The notes under the pieces: model-generated | What the model was told of the DNA's origin: nothing | The model's database searches: none | What the model saw: the letters and a program-made list of their open reading frames with translations, nothing else | Origin: Gilliamella sp. wkB171 | GTDB lineage: Bacteria > Pseudomonadota > Gammaproteobacteria > Enterobacterales > Orbaceae | Length of the DNA: 64,000 bases | NCBI RefSeq assembly: GCF_001693755.1 | Contig: NZ_LYST01000044.1 | Location: 43,147-107,146 of the forward strand | Direction of reading: 5' to 3' | Program-made: the position numbers and the translations under genes | Shown: positions 8,272 to 16,731 of the stretch, piece by piece | How positions within the stretch are numbered: position 1 is the stretch's first letter | Layout: every line of letters starts with the position of its first letter

Positions 8272-8886
8272 ATGCTAAGGTTAGGTGCTAAATTATTTTT
8301 GCTTTTATGTTTTAGTATGGTTGTCGATGCCGAGCAACAAACTTTTTTCGATTTTAATCATGAATATCAAAAAGCAACAGAACAAAATGATGCCAATGTC
8401 CAATATCATTTGGGCGTTATGTATGCCAATGGCACGCAGACCAATAAACGCCAATTCAAAGGCATTGAACAAGGAATTGATGAACAAGCCGAAACACAAT
8501 CGCAACCAGATTATATTAAAGCTAAGGAGTGGTTTGAAAAGGCAGCCAATCAAGGCCATGCTAATGCACAACACCAATTAGCCGTTCTTTATTATAATGG
8601 ACAAGGAACCAAACAAAATTATCAAGAAGGAATAAAGTGGGACACAAAAGCTGCTAACCAAGGCGATCCTATTGCTCAATATACTTTGGCAACACTTTAT
8701 TATCAGGGAAAGGGTGTAAAACAAAATTATTTTAAAGCAAAACAGTGGTTTGCTAAAGCTGCAGAACAAAACTACGCTGATGCTAAAGATCATTTAGCAA
8801 TCGCATCAAAAAAAGTCGCTGCAATAATAGCTTCACAACAAGCTAACAAAAAACAAAAAAGTACTGTTGATTGTGGTTGCGACTAA
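8272..8886 (+). CDS. Sel1-repeat protein, secreted
   Basis: 204-aa protein with a classical signal peptide (residues 1-20, ending VVDA before EQQT) and three to four Sel1 repeats with cores NVQYHLGVMYANGT, KAKEWFEKAANQGH, EGIKWDTKAANQGD and KAKQWFAKAAEQNY. The C-terminus ends in DCGCD; two closely spaced cysteines could form a disulfide or bind metal. Paralogous to the preceding Sel1 lipoprotein but not a recent copy. Start supported by GGAAG upstream of ATG. Function unknown beyond scaffold-like binding. Confidence 0.8.
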   Translation: MLRLGAKLFLLLCFSMVVDAEQQTFFDFNHEYQKATEQNDANVQYHLGVMYANGTQTNKRQFKGIEQGIDEQAETQSQPDYIKAKEWFEKAANQGHANAQHQLAVLYYNGQGTKQNYQEGIKWDTKAANQGDPIAQYTLATLYYQGKGVKQNYFKAKQWFAKAAEQNYADAKDHLAIASKKVAAIIASQQANKKQKSTVDCGCD

Positions 8887-8916
8887 TAAAGATGCATTAC
8901 GATACATTTGTATATA

Positions 8917-8946
8917 CTATTACTGTTAACAAAGTAACAGTAATAG
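8917..8946. terminator. Bidirectional terminator-like hairpin
   Basis: Perfect 12-bp stem CTATTACTGTTA / TAACAGTAATAG with loop ACAAAG, placed between the convergent Sel1 gene and GH3 gene. The A/T-rich flanks fit a weak bidirectional terminator. Confidence 0.6.
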
Positions 8947-8964
8947 CATTAAACAGTCAACTTA

Positions 8965-10926
8965 TCAATTAGTTAACCCATAACCAAATGGATACATTGC
9001 TTGCATATCATTAGATAAATCTGACGCTTGTTTGGCTACACTTTCCATCGAGTCAGGCAGCGCAAATGGCATTTTAGCTATATAGGACTTATCCGAAAAT
9101 AATCTTTCAAATAGTACATCATCTTTCACGCCAAAATTAGCCACTATCGCATTAGCATTATTTTTTAAAGGAGTGAGTACCGCAGGCCTATCTAAATACA
9201 CCGTTACTACAACCGGATGCTTTTGGCTTGCTTGCGTAATAAAAGTAATATCTTTGTCATTGGCAGGAAAAGCTAACGAACCTTCATGATGTTTTATGCC
9301 AAAAAAGTAACTTTTATGATTTTGCTCATAAGGAGCATTGATGCGTGCAACAACCACATCAGCTTGATCTAAATTATCAACTATATTGACCTTATCTTTC
9401 AGAAGATTTTTAGCTTCCGGTAAAAATCCATATAAATATACTTTACTGTTACTTTTTAGTGGAAGTATATTTTGTTTGTTTTCAAGCAGAACAAGTGAAT
9501 TAAATTGCGCTAGATCCGCTATCTTTTGAAAGTCTGGGTTACCAACAAAATTACTAGCCTTGGTTGAATCAATGTAAGGATTTTCAAACTGCCCTAGTGC
9601 AAATTTTTGAACCAAGATAGCTAAAACTGAATCATCTATAAGTTTTTCATTTAACTTTTTATTTTTAACGGCTGAAACAATAACTGAACTATCACTAACG
9701 CCACCAAATTGTTGGACGCCTGCTTGAATTGCTTTAATAAAGCGCTCTTCAACTGTTAAGCTTTCAACGCCCCAAGGCATACCTTCAGCTTTTGGCGCTA
9801 CACCTGCTGGAGTTCCATTCACACAAACCTCATTACAATCTTTTGTGATGTTCCAATCACTCATAATGATACCTTTAAATTTATAAGTACCTCGCAAAAG
9901 GTCCTTTAATAAATATTGATTAAATCCACCACCTACCTGCTCTATTTTATGATTATTTAATTCTGCATTTTTTAAGATCGAATACGTTGGCATAATTGCA
10001 GCTACATTTACCTCAAAAGCACCTGTAAAGGGAATGATATGCTCTTTTAAACTGTCTTTTTTAGTGAATAATGCATATTTACCATAAGCACTGTGACTAT
10101 CTAATCCATCTTCAGCTGCACCATAACCAACCCAATGCTTAACAACGGCTGCAACACTTTGCGAATTTAAACCCTCTTTACCATTTTGCATACCTGAAAT
10201 ATAACCACGTACCATTTTTTTACTTAATTGAGGATTCTCACCAAATGTCCCTTCAAAGCGAGCCCAGCGTGGTTCTGTTCCTAAATCAGCCATAGGCGAT
10301 AATGCTTGGGTTACACCTAATGAACGATATTCTTGACGAATAATATCACCATATTGATTTATATCTTTCTCGCTACCAATTGCCGCCATACCTAATGTCC
10401 CAGGCCATTGGCTAAATCCGCTTTTACTTGTTGCTCCATTTGCATAATAAAAAGTATTTCTAGGATCGACACTAATGGTTAAGGGAATAGATAAGCGATC
10501 AGATTCGGCAATTTGTTGCAATTGATTATTTTGCTCAGCAAAATCTTTTGGATTTACTTCTAATCGTGTAATTAAGCTATTAACTTTATCTTTTAAGACT
10601 AATTCACTTATTTGATCTAAATTGTATTTATCGCCATGACCCAGTTCATCATTCAAACTTCGGGCATTACCATGCATCATCATACCGGCTTTCTCTTCTA
10701 ATGACATTCTTGCAAGTAAATCTTTAGCCCGTTCAAGTGGCGTTAATCGCCAATCCTCATAAGGTGTTAACTTACCATCCTTATCCATATCTTTGAATTT
10801 AAGATTATCGACACTAATTATCTTCAATCGATGACTATCAATTTTAACTTGATCAATAGCTAATAGTGGATTAACGACCAGTACACTACTTATCAGCAAT
10901 GCTAATTTTAATGTTTTACATTTCAT
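8965..10926 (-). CDS. Secreted glycoside hydrolase family 3 (beta-glucosidase-like)
   Basis: 653-aa exported enzyme of GH3, a family that removes terminal beta-linked sugars (glucose, xylose and others) by a retaining mechanism. Seen: a signal peptide (residues 1-23), an EF-hand-like DMDKDGKLT (about 47-54), MSLEEKAGMM, the substrate-binding KHWVGYG (Lys263-His264), and IIMSDW with the likely nucleophile Asp357; the C-terminal (alpha/beta)6 domain holds VVVTVYLDRPA. A C-terminal fibronectin-like domain is not evident. The specificity cannot be read from sequence. The leader carries a CRP-like site, a BglG-type RAT and a terminator, implying control by sugar availability. Confidence 0.88.
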   Translation of the reverse strand: MKCKTLKLALLISSVLVVNPLLAIDQVKIDSHRLKIISVDNLKFKDMDKDGKLTPYEDWRLTPLERAKDLLARMSLEEKAGMMMHGNARSLNDELGHGDKYNLDQISELVLKDKVNSLITRLEVNPKDFAEQNNQLQQIAESDRLSIPLTISVDPRNTFYYANGATSKSGFSQWPGTLGMAAIGSEKDINQYGDIIRQEYRSLGVTQALSPMADLGTEPRWARFEGTFGENPQLSKKMVRGYISGMQNGKEGLNSQSVAAVVKHWVGYGAAEDGLDSHSAYGKYALFTKKDSLKEHIIPFTGAFEVNVAAIMPTYSILKNAELNNHKIEQVGGGFNQYLLKDLLRGTYKFKGIIMSDWNITKDCNEVCVNGTPAGVAPKAEGMPWGVESLTVEERFIKAIQAGVQQFGGVSDSSVIVSAVKNKKLNEKLIDDSVLAILVQKFALGQFENPYIDSTKASNFVGNPDFQKIADLAQFNSLVLLENKQNILPLKSNSKVYLYGFLPEAKNLLKDKVNIVDNLDQADVVVARINAPYEQNHKSYFFGIKHHEGSLAFPANDKDITFITQASQKHPVVVTVYLDRPAVLTPLKNNANAIVANFGVKDDVLFERLFSDKSYIAKMPFALPDSMESVAKQASDLSNDMQAMYPFGYGLTN

Positions 10927-10987
10927 TTTCTACTCCTTAAATGATTTATTATCTATGAGATAAATTTTTACTGGATTAAAAAACAAA

Positions 10988-11026
10988 AAAACCTAAACAC
11001 TTTGTTATCCAAAATGTTTAGGTTTT
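10988..11026 (-). terminator. Leader terminator of the GH3 gene (attenuator)
   Basis: Perfect 12-bp stem AAAACCTAAACA / TGTTTAGGTTTT (arms 11026-11015 and 10999-10988 on the minus strand) with a 15-nt loop, running into a T-rich tract. It lies 62 bp before the GH3 start codon and its 5' arm overlaps the end of the RAT, so RAT folding and terminator folding exclude each other. Confidence 0.85.
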
Positions 11027-11061
11027 GCCTGAAAAACCTGAAGATTTAACAGTTACAATCC
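11021..11061 (-). promoter_or_regulatory. RAT: BglG/LicT-type ribonucleic antiterminator
   Basis: On the minus strand GGATTGTAACTG (11061-11050) and CAGGCAAAACC (11031-11021) match both halves of the RAT consensus of BglG/LicT/SacY antiterminators, which fold as GG, TTG and CTG paired with CAG, CAA and CC. In known RATs the whole element is about 29 nt; here an 18-nt insert makes it 41 nt. The 3' half runs directly into the terminator stem, as in the E. coli bgl operon. No bglG-type gene is in the window, so the regulator must be encoded elsewhere. Confidence 0.8.
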
Positions 11062-11132
11062 GAATGAGTTACGCCATAACCTAACACTAATATTGAAAAG
11101 TTGAAAACATAATTAACTATATTTAGTACAAT

Positions 11133-11148
11133 TGTGATAATAATCACA
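11133..11148. promoter_or_regulatory. CRP (cAMP receptor protein)-like site
   Basis: TGTGATAATAATCACA is a perfect TGTGA-N6-TCACA palindrome. Its centre lies about 60 bp upstream of a plausible start point for the GH3 leader (a TATTAG-like -10 at about 11087-11092 on the minus strand), the usual class I spacing. Promoter assignment is inferred. Confidence 0.7.
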
Positions 11149-11240
11149 TTATTAATCAATTTATAATCTATAAATTGAAAATGAGAACTTAATTTATACT
11201 TTTCAAGCAAACTTGAATCCAATTATAAATTGATTTATAA

Positions 11241-11618
11241 ACTCATCGCTTCGCTAAGCGACATATTGAAGCTATTATACAACTACAAAAAGTACTATCT
11301 TTTACCAATCAAAAAAACAGCAATAATGACTCAATAAATAGTTTATTAAGTGCCTATAACCCTAACATAAAAATAAGAAAAACCGATCAATCGATTATAA
11401 TTGATACTGTATTTAGTATTAACGAAGATGATTTTGATGTTTTATTTAAAAAATCAACTTGAAAAAATAGTGCTGAAGCAAATACTTAATTAAATTATAT
11501 AAATCAATATGGTAATTCAGTTAAGAAAAATTATGTTATAGCTTGGGGATGCGTTAAGCTTGCTAGCGAATACGATCTTGTTAATGCCCAATATTATTTA
11601 GACATCATTTATCAATAA
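11241..11618 (+). pseudogene. Decayed coding remnant, unknown family
   Basis: One reading frame shows protein-like sequence across 126 codons, interrupted by TGA (about 11458) and TAA (about 11488) but continuing in the same frame (segments HIEAIIQLQKVLSF, IIIDTVFSINEDDFDVLF, YVIAWGCVKLASEYDLV). No start codon with a ribosome site is seen. I do not recognise the family. The rest of the 830-bp gap between the GH3 gene and the ArgO-like gene holds only the GH3 control region and A/T-rich DNA. Confidence 0.4.
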
Positions 11619-11756
11619 ATGATTGAGTTTTGAACACGACATTTATATCACTAAATCTTATTCACAACAAACTTATAAAATCACTCAAAACAAGTTTGAG
11701 AAAAAACAAAAATATTGTTTTGATAACAATTTTACTATCATAAATTTAAGTAGAAT

Positions 11757-12383
11757 TTAACTTGCAAAAAACACATACATAACTAGCCGATAAGCAATAT
11801 AAAACATCACAGCACCGACAATGCAGTCCAAAATTACCCACATTCTTTTTTGTTTAAATAAAGGAGTAAGTAATCGTGCTCCATAGCCAATGCTAAAAAA
11901 CCAGATAAATGAAACACAAACTGCACCAATCAAAAAAGCCAATTTTTGTTGACTATTTAACGTGCCCGCAATACCGCCAACAATTACAACAGTATCCAAG
12001 TATACATGTGGATTAAGTAAAGTGACGGCCAAGGTTGCCATTACAACTTTTACCCGGCTAGTGTTATCAGTGCTTTGCGATTCTATTTGCATGCTGCTTG
12101 TACCATTAATCGCACTTTTAAATGCACCAAAACCATACCAAATTAGAAAAAGCGCGCCCAATATTGCCAATATATTGGTAATTAACGGATTACGACTAAT
12201 AAATGTACCAAGACCTAAGATACCAATAGACATTAAGCCAAAATCACAGACAAAACAAATTGCTGACACATAAAAGATATGGTTTTTTAATAATCCTTGT
12301 TTTAAAACAAATAAATTTTGGGCGCCAATAGCAATAATTAAGCTGGCTGAAATTAACGCACCGTTCACTATTTCTGAAAGCAT
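11757..12383 (-). CDS. LysE/ArgO family amino-acid exporter
   Basis: 208-aa inner-membrane protein with about six transmembrane helices and the family motifs IGAQNLFVLKQG (residues 20-31) and LNPHVYLDT (about 122-130), close to E. coli ArgO (LNPHVYLDTFVV), which exports arginine and analogues. Length matches ArgO (211 aa). It stands alone between a decayed region and an APC permease on the same strand, 87 bp away. The substrate (arginine or lysine) is inferred from the motif; no ArgP site was identified. Confidence 0.8.
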   Translation of the reverse strand: MLSEIVNGALISASLIIAIGAQNLFVLKQGLLKNHIFYVSAICFVCDFGLMSIGILGLGTFISRNPLITNILAILGALFLIWYGFGAFKSAINGTSSMQIESQSTDNTSRVKVVMATLAVTLLNPHVYLDTVVIVGGIAGTLNSQQKLAFLIGAVCVSFIWFFSIGYGARLLTPLFKQKRMWVILDCIVGAVMFYIAYRLVMYVFFAS

Positions 12384-12470
12384 TGGTTATAACACCTAAT
12401 TAAAAATGACAGGTATTATTATATAATCATGTGTTACAATCAAGTTGTTATATCTATTAAAGAAAATCGA

Positions 12471-13850
12471 CTAACTGTCTTGGTTGTTTTGTTCTAACCA
12501 AAGCGGTTGATTACGATTTTTATTCAAGTAGAGCATGACAATACCAATGGCTAACCAAACTACGCCAACAATTTTCGCATCGTTATCAATATGCAGTAAT
12601 ACCGGTAATAATACTACAATACCAGCAACAGGTACTAAGATATCAAAAACCCAAGAGAGCCATCCTTTAGAAGCTTTTTTGAATTTAAAATAACCAATTA
12701 CTGCAACATGTAACATTATAAAAGCAGTTAATGCACCGACATCAACAAATGAGACTAAAGTAGACAGCCCCTTATCATTATTTGCCGCAATAACAACTAA
12801 AACTAAATTAAAGATCGCCGCAAATAAAATTGCGACAGTTGGCACACCACTTTTTTGACCGACTTTGGCTAAAAATGAAGGTAAACGTTTATCTCGTCCC
12901 ATACTAAATAATAAACGGCTTGCTGCAGCCTGCCCAACCATTGCTGCAAATGATGCACCGATCGCTTTCATTAAACTTAACGACCATCCTAACCATACAT
13001 TAATTTCGTGATTAACAATGTCATAATAAGCTTTACCTTTTAGTTCAGGATGACTATTTAAATAATCTGCACTATATGGATTAAGTAAAGCACCAACATA
13101 AATTTGTACTACAAATAAAGCACCCGCTAAAACTAAACAGCAGATAATCGCTCTACTCACTATGTTACGTTGACCACTATTTTCTTCAGAAAAAGTAGCA
13201 ATTGCATCAAAGCCTAAATAAGATAAAACTGCGATAGACACCGCATTAAATAATTTGCCCCAAGTAAATAAATCACCACCAATAAAAGGATGTAACCAAT
13301 TGCGGCTAATATCACTATTTGCGATAATCCAAATACCCACCAATAACACAGCAAATAGTATAATAATTTCAAGAAGTAAGATAATTAATGTGATTTTTGC
13401 TGATTTTTTAACCCCAATTAAATTTAATGTTGTGGTAATAACGACGGCTAAACAAGTCCAGATCCATACAGGCACTTCCGGAATTAATGCATTTAGTGAT
13501 ATACCACTAAATAGATAAGCAACAGCAGGAATAAACATATAATCAAGTAGCAATAACCAGCCGACTAAAAAACCAGCATTGGGATGAATACCAACAGAAC
13601 AATAGGCATAAACTGCGCCGGCATGTGGTAAAGCACTAGCCATTCTAGCATAAGAATACGCGGTAAAAGCCATAACGAAAGTAGCAACAATATACACTAA
13701 AGCAATGGCACCATCACTGATCGCATATAACACACCAAATAATCCTACTGGTGCTGCTGGACCAATAAAAAGCAATCCCAAAATCACTAAATCTCGGAAT
13801 CGCATATTTTTCTTTAACTGCTGCATAATCATACTCTTATTACATTTCAT
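12471..13850 (-). CDS. APC superfamily amino-acid/polyamine permease
   Basis: 459-aa, about 12 transmembrane helices. Seen: the first helix with GPAAPVGLFG (the unwound substrate-binding region of APC transporters), ALPHAGAVYAYC, and SYLGFDAIATFSEE in helix 6, all APC hallmarks. It most resembles the PuuP/PlaP putrescine importer group in layout (GFLVGWLLLLDY), but the substrate is not certain. Several in-frame start codons exist near the N-terminus (ATG at 13850, 13832 and 13826); the first is used. No enzyme for polyamine or amino-acid catabolism is adjacent. Confidence 0.8.
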   Translation of the reverse strand: MKCNKSMIMQQLKKNMRFRDLVILGLLFIGPAAPVGLFGVLYAISDGAIALVYIVATFVMAFTAYSYARMASALPHAGAVYAYCSVGIHPNAGFLVGWLLLLDYMFIPAVAYLFSGISLNALIPEVPVWIWTCLAVVITTTLNLIGVKKSAKITLIILLLEIIILFAVLLVGIWIIANSDISRNWLHPFIGGDLFTWGKLFNAVSIAVLSYLGFDAIATFSEENSGQRNIVSRAIICCLVLAGALFVVQIYVGALLNPYSADYLNSHPELKGKAYYDIVNHEINVWLGWSLSLMKAIGASFAAMVGQAAASRLLFSMGRDKRLPSFLAKVGQKSGVPTVAILFAAIFNLVLVVIAANNDKGLSTLVSFVDVGALTAFIMLHVAVIGYFKFKKASKGWLSWVFDILVPVAGIVVLLPVLLHIDNDAKIVGVVWLAIGIVMLYLNKNRNQPLWLEQNNQDS

Positions 13851-13937
13851 TCAATAAAATAGAATGTTATACGATTAATGCAAAACAGACTAAGATCAGC
13901 TAGTTATTAGATTATAATTATAAGTTATATAAAATAG

Positions 13938-14357
13938 TTAACGTTGCTCTCTAATCTCATAGGTATAAGACATTTTGGCTGTTTTACCTAACATAATTGA
14001 AGCACTGCAATATTTTTCTGAAGCAAGCTTTACCGCTTTTTCAACGCTTTCGTTGTCAATATTTACGCCGGTAATCACAATATGGAAATTAATTGAGGTG
14101 TAAACCTTGGGTGAAGATTCTGCCTGCGTTTTATCAATATCAATCCAAAGATCACGCACATCTTTTTTATTATTTTTTAAGATAGCGATAATATCATAAG
14201 CCATACAGCCAGCAGCACCGTGCAGTAAAAGTTCCATTGGACGAGCGCCACGATTACGACCTCCGTGCTCAATGCCTCCATCCATGACCAATGAGTGGCC
14301 ACTTGCGGTTTCACCTAAAAAACCAAAATCATCAATCCACTTTAAACGATCTTTCAT
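13938..14357 (-). CDS. OsmC family protein YhfA-like
   Basis: 139-aa OsmC-fold protein. The two conserved cysteines are at 51 (GAAGCMAYD) and 117 (EKYCSAS), in the positions used for thiol-dependent peroxide or redox chemistry in this fold. Sequence blocks FLGETASGHSLVMDG and KYCSASIMLGKTA resemble E. coli YhfA (near crp), whose biological role is not well defined, more than OsmC or Ohr. An AAGGAG ribosome site lies close upstream of ATG. It is a single gene between an APC permease and TauE. Confidence 0.8.
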   Translation of the reverse strand: MKDRLKWIDDFGFLGETASGHSLVMDGGIEHGGRNRGARPMELLLHGAAGCMAYDIIAILKNNKKDVRDLWIDIDKTQAESSPKVYTSINFHIVITGVNIDNESVEKAVKLASEKYCSASIMLGKTAKMSYTYEIREQR

Positions 14358-14663
14358 TATTTCACTCCTTTCAATATAAAATTGTCATAATATTTTGTGA
14401 CTTCTTTTGAATTACTCAATAACATAAGCTTTTTTGATCATTATGTCATCTTTTAGCGTATTAGTTTGTTATCAAACTGATTTCTAATATTTCATTATTT
14501 ACTCTTTGATAGATTGCTACTATTCAAATATGTCAGGTAAAATAACCAGCCAATGAGAAAAATAATCGACACTGTCGTTAAAATAATTAACCCAGTCATC
14601 AATTTATCTAATTAACAAATGGAAAAGTGATTAGTTTTACGTTAATCACTATAAGGACTTAAA
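14358..14663. other. Intergenic region (OsmC / TauE)
   Basis: 306 bp of A/T-rich DNA between divergent genes, presumably carrying both promoters. On the minus strand 14599-14495 a 34-codon frame encodes a hydrophobic peptide (MTGLIILTTVSIIF...), but it has no recognisable ribosome site. Nothing else seen. Confidence 0.5.
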
Positions 14664-15476
14664 ATGCTTGTTGAATTTGTTATTTTCATCTGTATTGGCG
14701 CATTTGCCGGTTTGCTGGCTGGCATGTTTGGTATTGGTGGTGGTGCATTAATCGTTCCAGCTTTGATTTTTACGCTTGACCATTTCAATTTTGGTAACAA
14801 CTGGATCAACCATATTGCAGTTGCTTCATCATTAGCAACAATCATTGGTACGAGTTTATCATCAAGTTGGTTGCAAAATAAAAACCATAATATTCAATGG
14901 TCTGTGTTAAAGAAAATGGTATTGGGTTGCATTGTCGGTACAATAATTGGATCGTATATGACCCCTTATATTCCCGGTATCTATCTTAGGTGGATCTTTA
15001 TAGCTTTTCTGTTTTACATTGGCGGAAAATTTATTTTTAAGACCAGTAAAGTTAATAACAGTCAAACCACTCAAAAAATAAGTACAGGGAATAGTATTTT
15101 TTTGCTTGTTGGTGCATTTATTGGTGTTTTTGCGGCATTGGTCGGCGTAGGTGGTGGTGTATTAGTGGTACCATTCTTGAAAAAATGTGGTATCGATATG
15201 CGTAAAGCAATTGGCACATCAGCGGCATTTACTCTGCCAGTTGCAATAGGTGGAACAATTGGGTATATCATTGCTGGCTGGAACATTCCAGAACTTCCTC
15301 AATACAGCCTTGGATTTGTGTATCTACCCGCTGTATTTTCAATTATGCTAGCCAGTATACCTATGGCTAAAGTTGGTGTTCAAATAGCACAAAAATTATC
15401 AATTAATAAATTAATCAAGTATTTTGGTATTTTTTTATTACTGTTAGCACTAAAATTATTGGTATCTTCTCTGTAA
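14664..15476 (+). CDS. TauE/SafE family sulfite/organosulfur exporter-like permease
   Basis: 270-aa membrane protein with eight to nine predicted helices and the two internal repeats of the family: GMFGIGGGALIVPAL near residues 23-37 and ALVGVGGGVLVVPFL near 158-172. TauE/SafE proteins move small sulfur or organic anions across the inner membrane; the substrate is not defined by sequence. Start ATG at 14664 follows AAGGACTT. Convergent with mltB, from which it is separated by a hairpin terminator. Confidence 0.85.
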   Translation: MLVEFVIFICIGAFAGLLAGMFGIGGGALIVPALIFTLDHFNFGNNWINHIAVASSLATIIGTSLSSSWLQNKNHNIQWSVLKKMVLGCIVGTIIGSYMTPYIPGIYLRWIFIAFLFYIGGKFIFKTSKVNNSQTTQKISTGNSIFLLVGAFIGVFAALVGVGGGVLVVPFLKKCGIDMRKAIGTSAAFTLPVAIGGTIGYIIAGWNIPELPQYSLGFVYLPAVFSIMLASIPMAKVGVQIAQKLSINKLIKYFGIFLLLLALKLLVSSL

Positions 15477-15552
15477 TGAGAATATAGCATTTATTAATCG
15501 TAACAAATAACGAGGATGGATAAAGATAAGATTAAGTCATTTTTAAAAATAA

Positions 15553-15568
15553 GGTCGCTAAAGCGACC
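15553..15568. terminator. Bidirectional terminator between TauE-like gene and mltB
   Basis: GGTCGC-TAAA-GCGACC hairpin flanked by A-rich and T-rich tracts on both sides, so it can end transcripts from both convergent genes. Confidence 0.8.
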
Positions 15569-15595
15569 ATATTTTAGTAAATCATCTATTCAAGG

Positions 15596-16675
15596 CTATC
15601 TTGCCTCTTTAACAGCTAATCCTAATTGCCATACTGCCATCGCATAATGGGTACTGTGATTATAACGTGTTATGGCATAAAAGTTAGGTAAACCATACCA
15701 AAATTGATAACGATCCCCCATATCCAAACGTAGTAAACTTGCTTCTTTGTAACCATCTAAAGAACTTTGTGGTTTCAAACCGGCATTAGCTAAGGTTTCA
15801 ATTGAATATTTAGTACTAAACCCAGTATCAAGTGATAAAGGCGCTTGACCATTCGCCATAACTGCTACTTTTTTGTCACGTTTCCAGCCATGAGCTTTAA
15901 AATAATTAGCAACACTACCAATCGCATCGACAGGATTCCAAAGATCGGTATGACCGTCACGATCAAAATCTACAGCATAATTTCGGAAAGCTGATGGCAT
16001 AAATTGACCATATCCCATCGCACCTGCAAACGATCCTTTCAAATCAAAGGGATCGACACCTTCATCACGACACATTAACAAGAAATCTTCCAACTCTTCA
16101 GAAAAGTATTGCGCGCGTCTAGGATAATAGAAGGCAAGTGTAGATAAAGCGTCAATAATAGTTGTTTTACCCATTACTCGCCCCCAACCAGTCTCAACAC
16201 CAATAATCCCGACAATAATTTCGGGTGGCACACCATATTCTTGGTAAGCGCGTTTCAAATCTGATTCATACTTATTCCAAAAATCAACACCTTTAGGTAT
16301 ATTGCTATCAGTGATGAATTTATTTTTATACCGAATCCATGCACCATTTGGTATCGTTGATACACCAGTTTTTGGTGCTTGTTTATCCATCAAATTAATC
16401 ACCCAATCAAGTTTATTTGTTTGAGCAAGTACATTTCGCAATTGTTGGCGATCAAAACGATATTTATTGACCATTCGATCGATAAATTTTTCTTTAGTAA
16501 TCTCTAACGGACCGCTATTGGTTAGCGGTTGATTATGTTTTTGTTCTAGGTAAACACCGCCTTTAACATTCGTATGTCCTCGATGTTCTTGCATCGGTGT
16601 AGGTGAAGATTGCTTGTTACTTGTACAAGCAGCAAGCAATAAAATCATAGAAGCTACGATAACAATACGTTGCAT
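15596..16675 (-). CDS. mltB: Membrane-bound lytic murein transglycosylase B
   Basis: 359-aa outer-membrane lipoprotein that cleaves the MurNAc-GlcNAc bond with formation of 1,6-anhydroMurNAc. Seen: lipobox LLAAC (Cys17), the catalytic Glu161 in GVETGWGRVMG, the GAMGYGQFMPSAF block, the DRDGHTDLW loop (EF-hand-like calcium site of Slt35) and the ending AVWQLG. Length matches E. coli MltB (361). The anhydro-muropeptides it releases are the substrates of the AmpG-like permease encoded at 17988. It stands alone on the minus strand, 57 bp downstream of ldhA. Confidence 0.95.
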   Translation of the reverse strand: MQRIVIVASMILLLAACTSNKQSSPTPMQEHRGHTNVKGGVYLEQKHNQPLTNSGPLEITKEKFIDRMVNKYRFDRQQLRNVLAQTNKLDWVINLMDKQAPKTGVSTIPNGAWIRYKNKFITDSNIPKGVDFWNKYESDLKRAYQEYGVPPEIIVGIIGVETGWGRVMGKTTIIDALSTLAFYYPRRAQYFSEELEDFLLMCRDEGVDPFDLKGSFAGAMGYGQFMPSAFRNYAVDFDRDGHTDLWNPVDAIGSVANYFKAHGWKRDKKVAVMANGQAPLSLDTGFSTKYSIETLANAGLKPQSSLDGYKEASLLRLDMGDRYQFWYGLPNFYAITRYNHSTHYAMAVWQLGLAVKEAR

Positions 16676-16731
16676 AATTCATCCATATTTTGTTAATTAA
16701 AACAATAAGCAATGTCCTAAAATTATTGGCG

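Noticed and set aside
8285..8793. Frames of 71-98 codons on both strands inside the second Sel1 gene
   Set aside because: Alternative frames of a repetitive gene; the repeats create long open shadows. The Sel1 frame has the signal peptide and repeat motifs.
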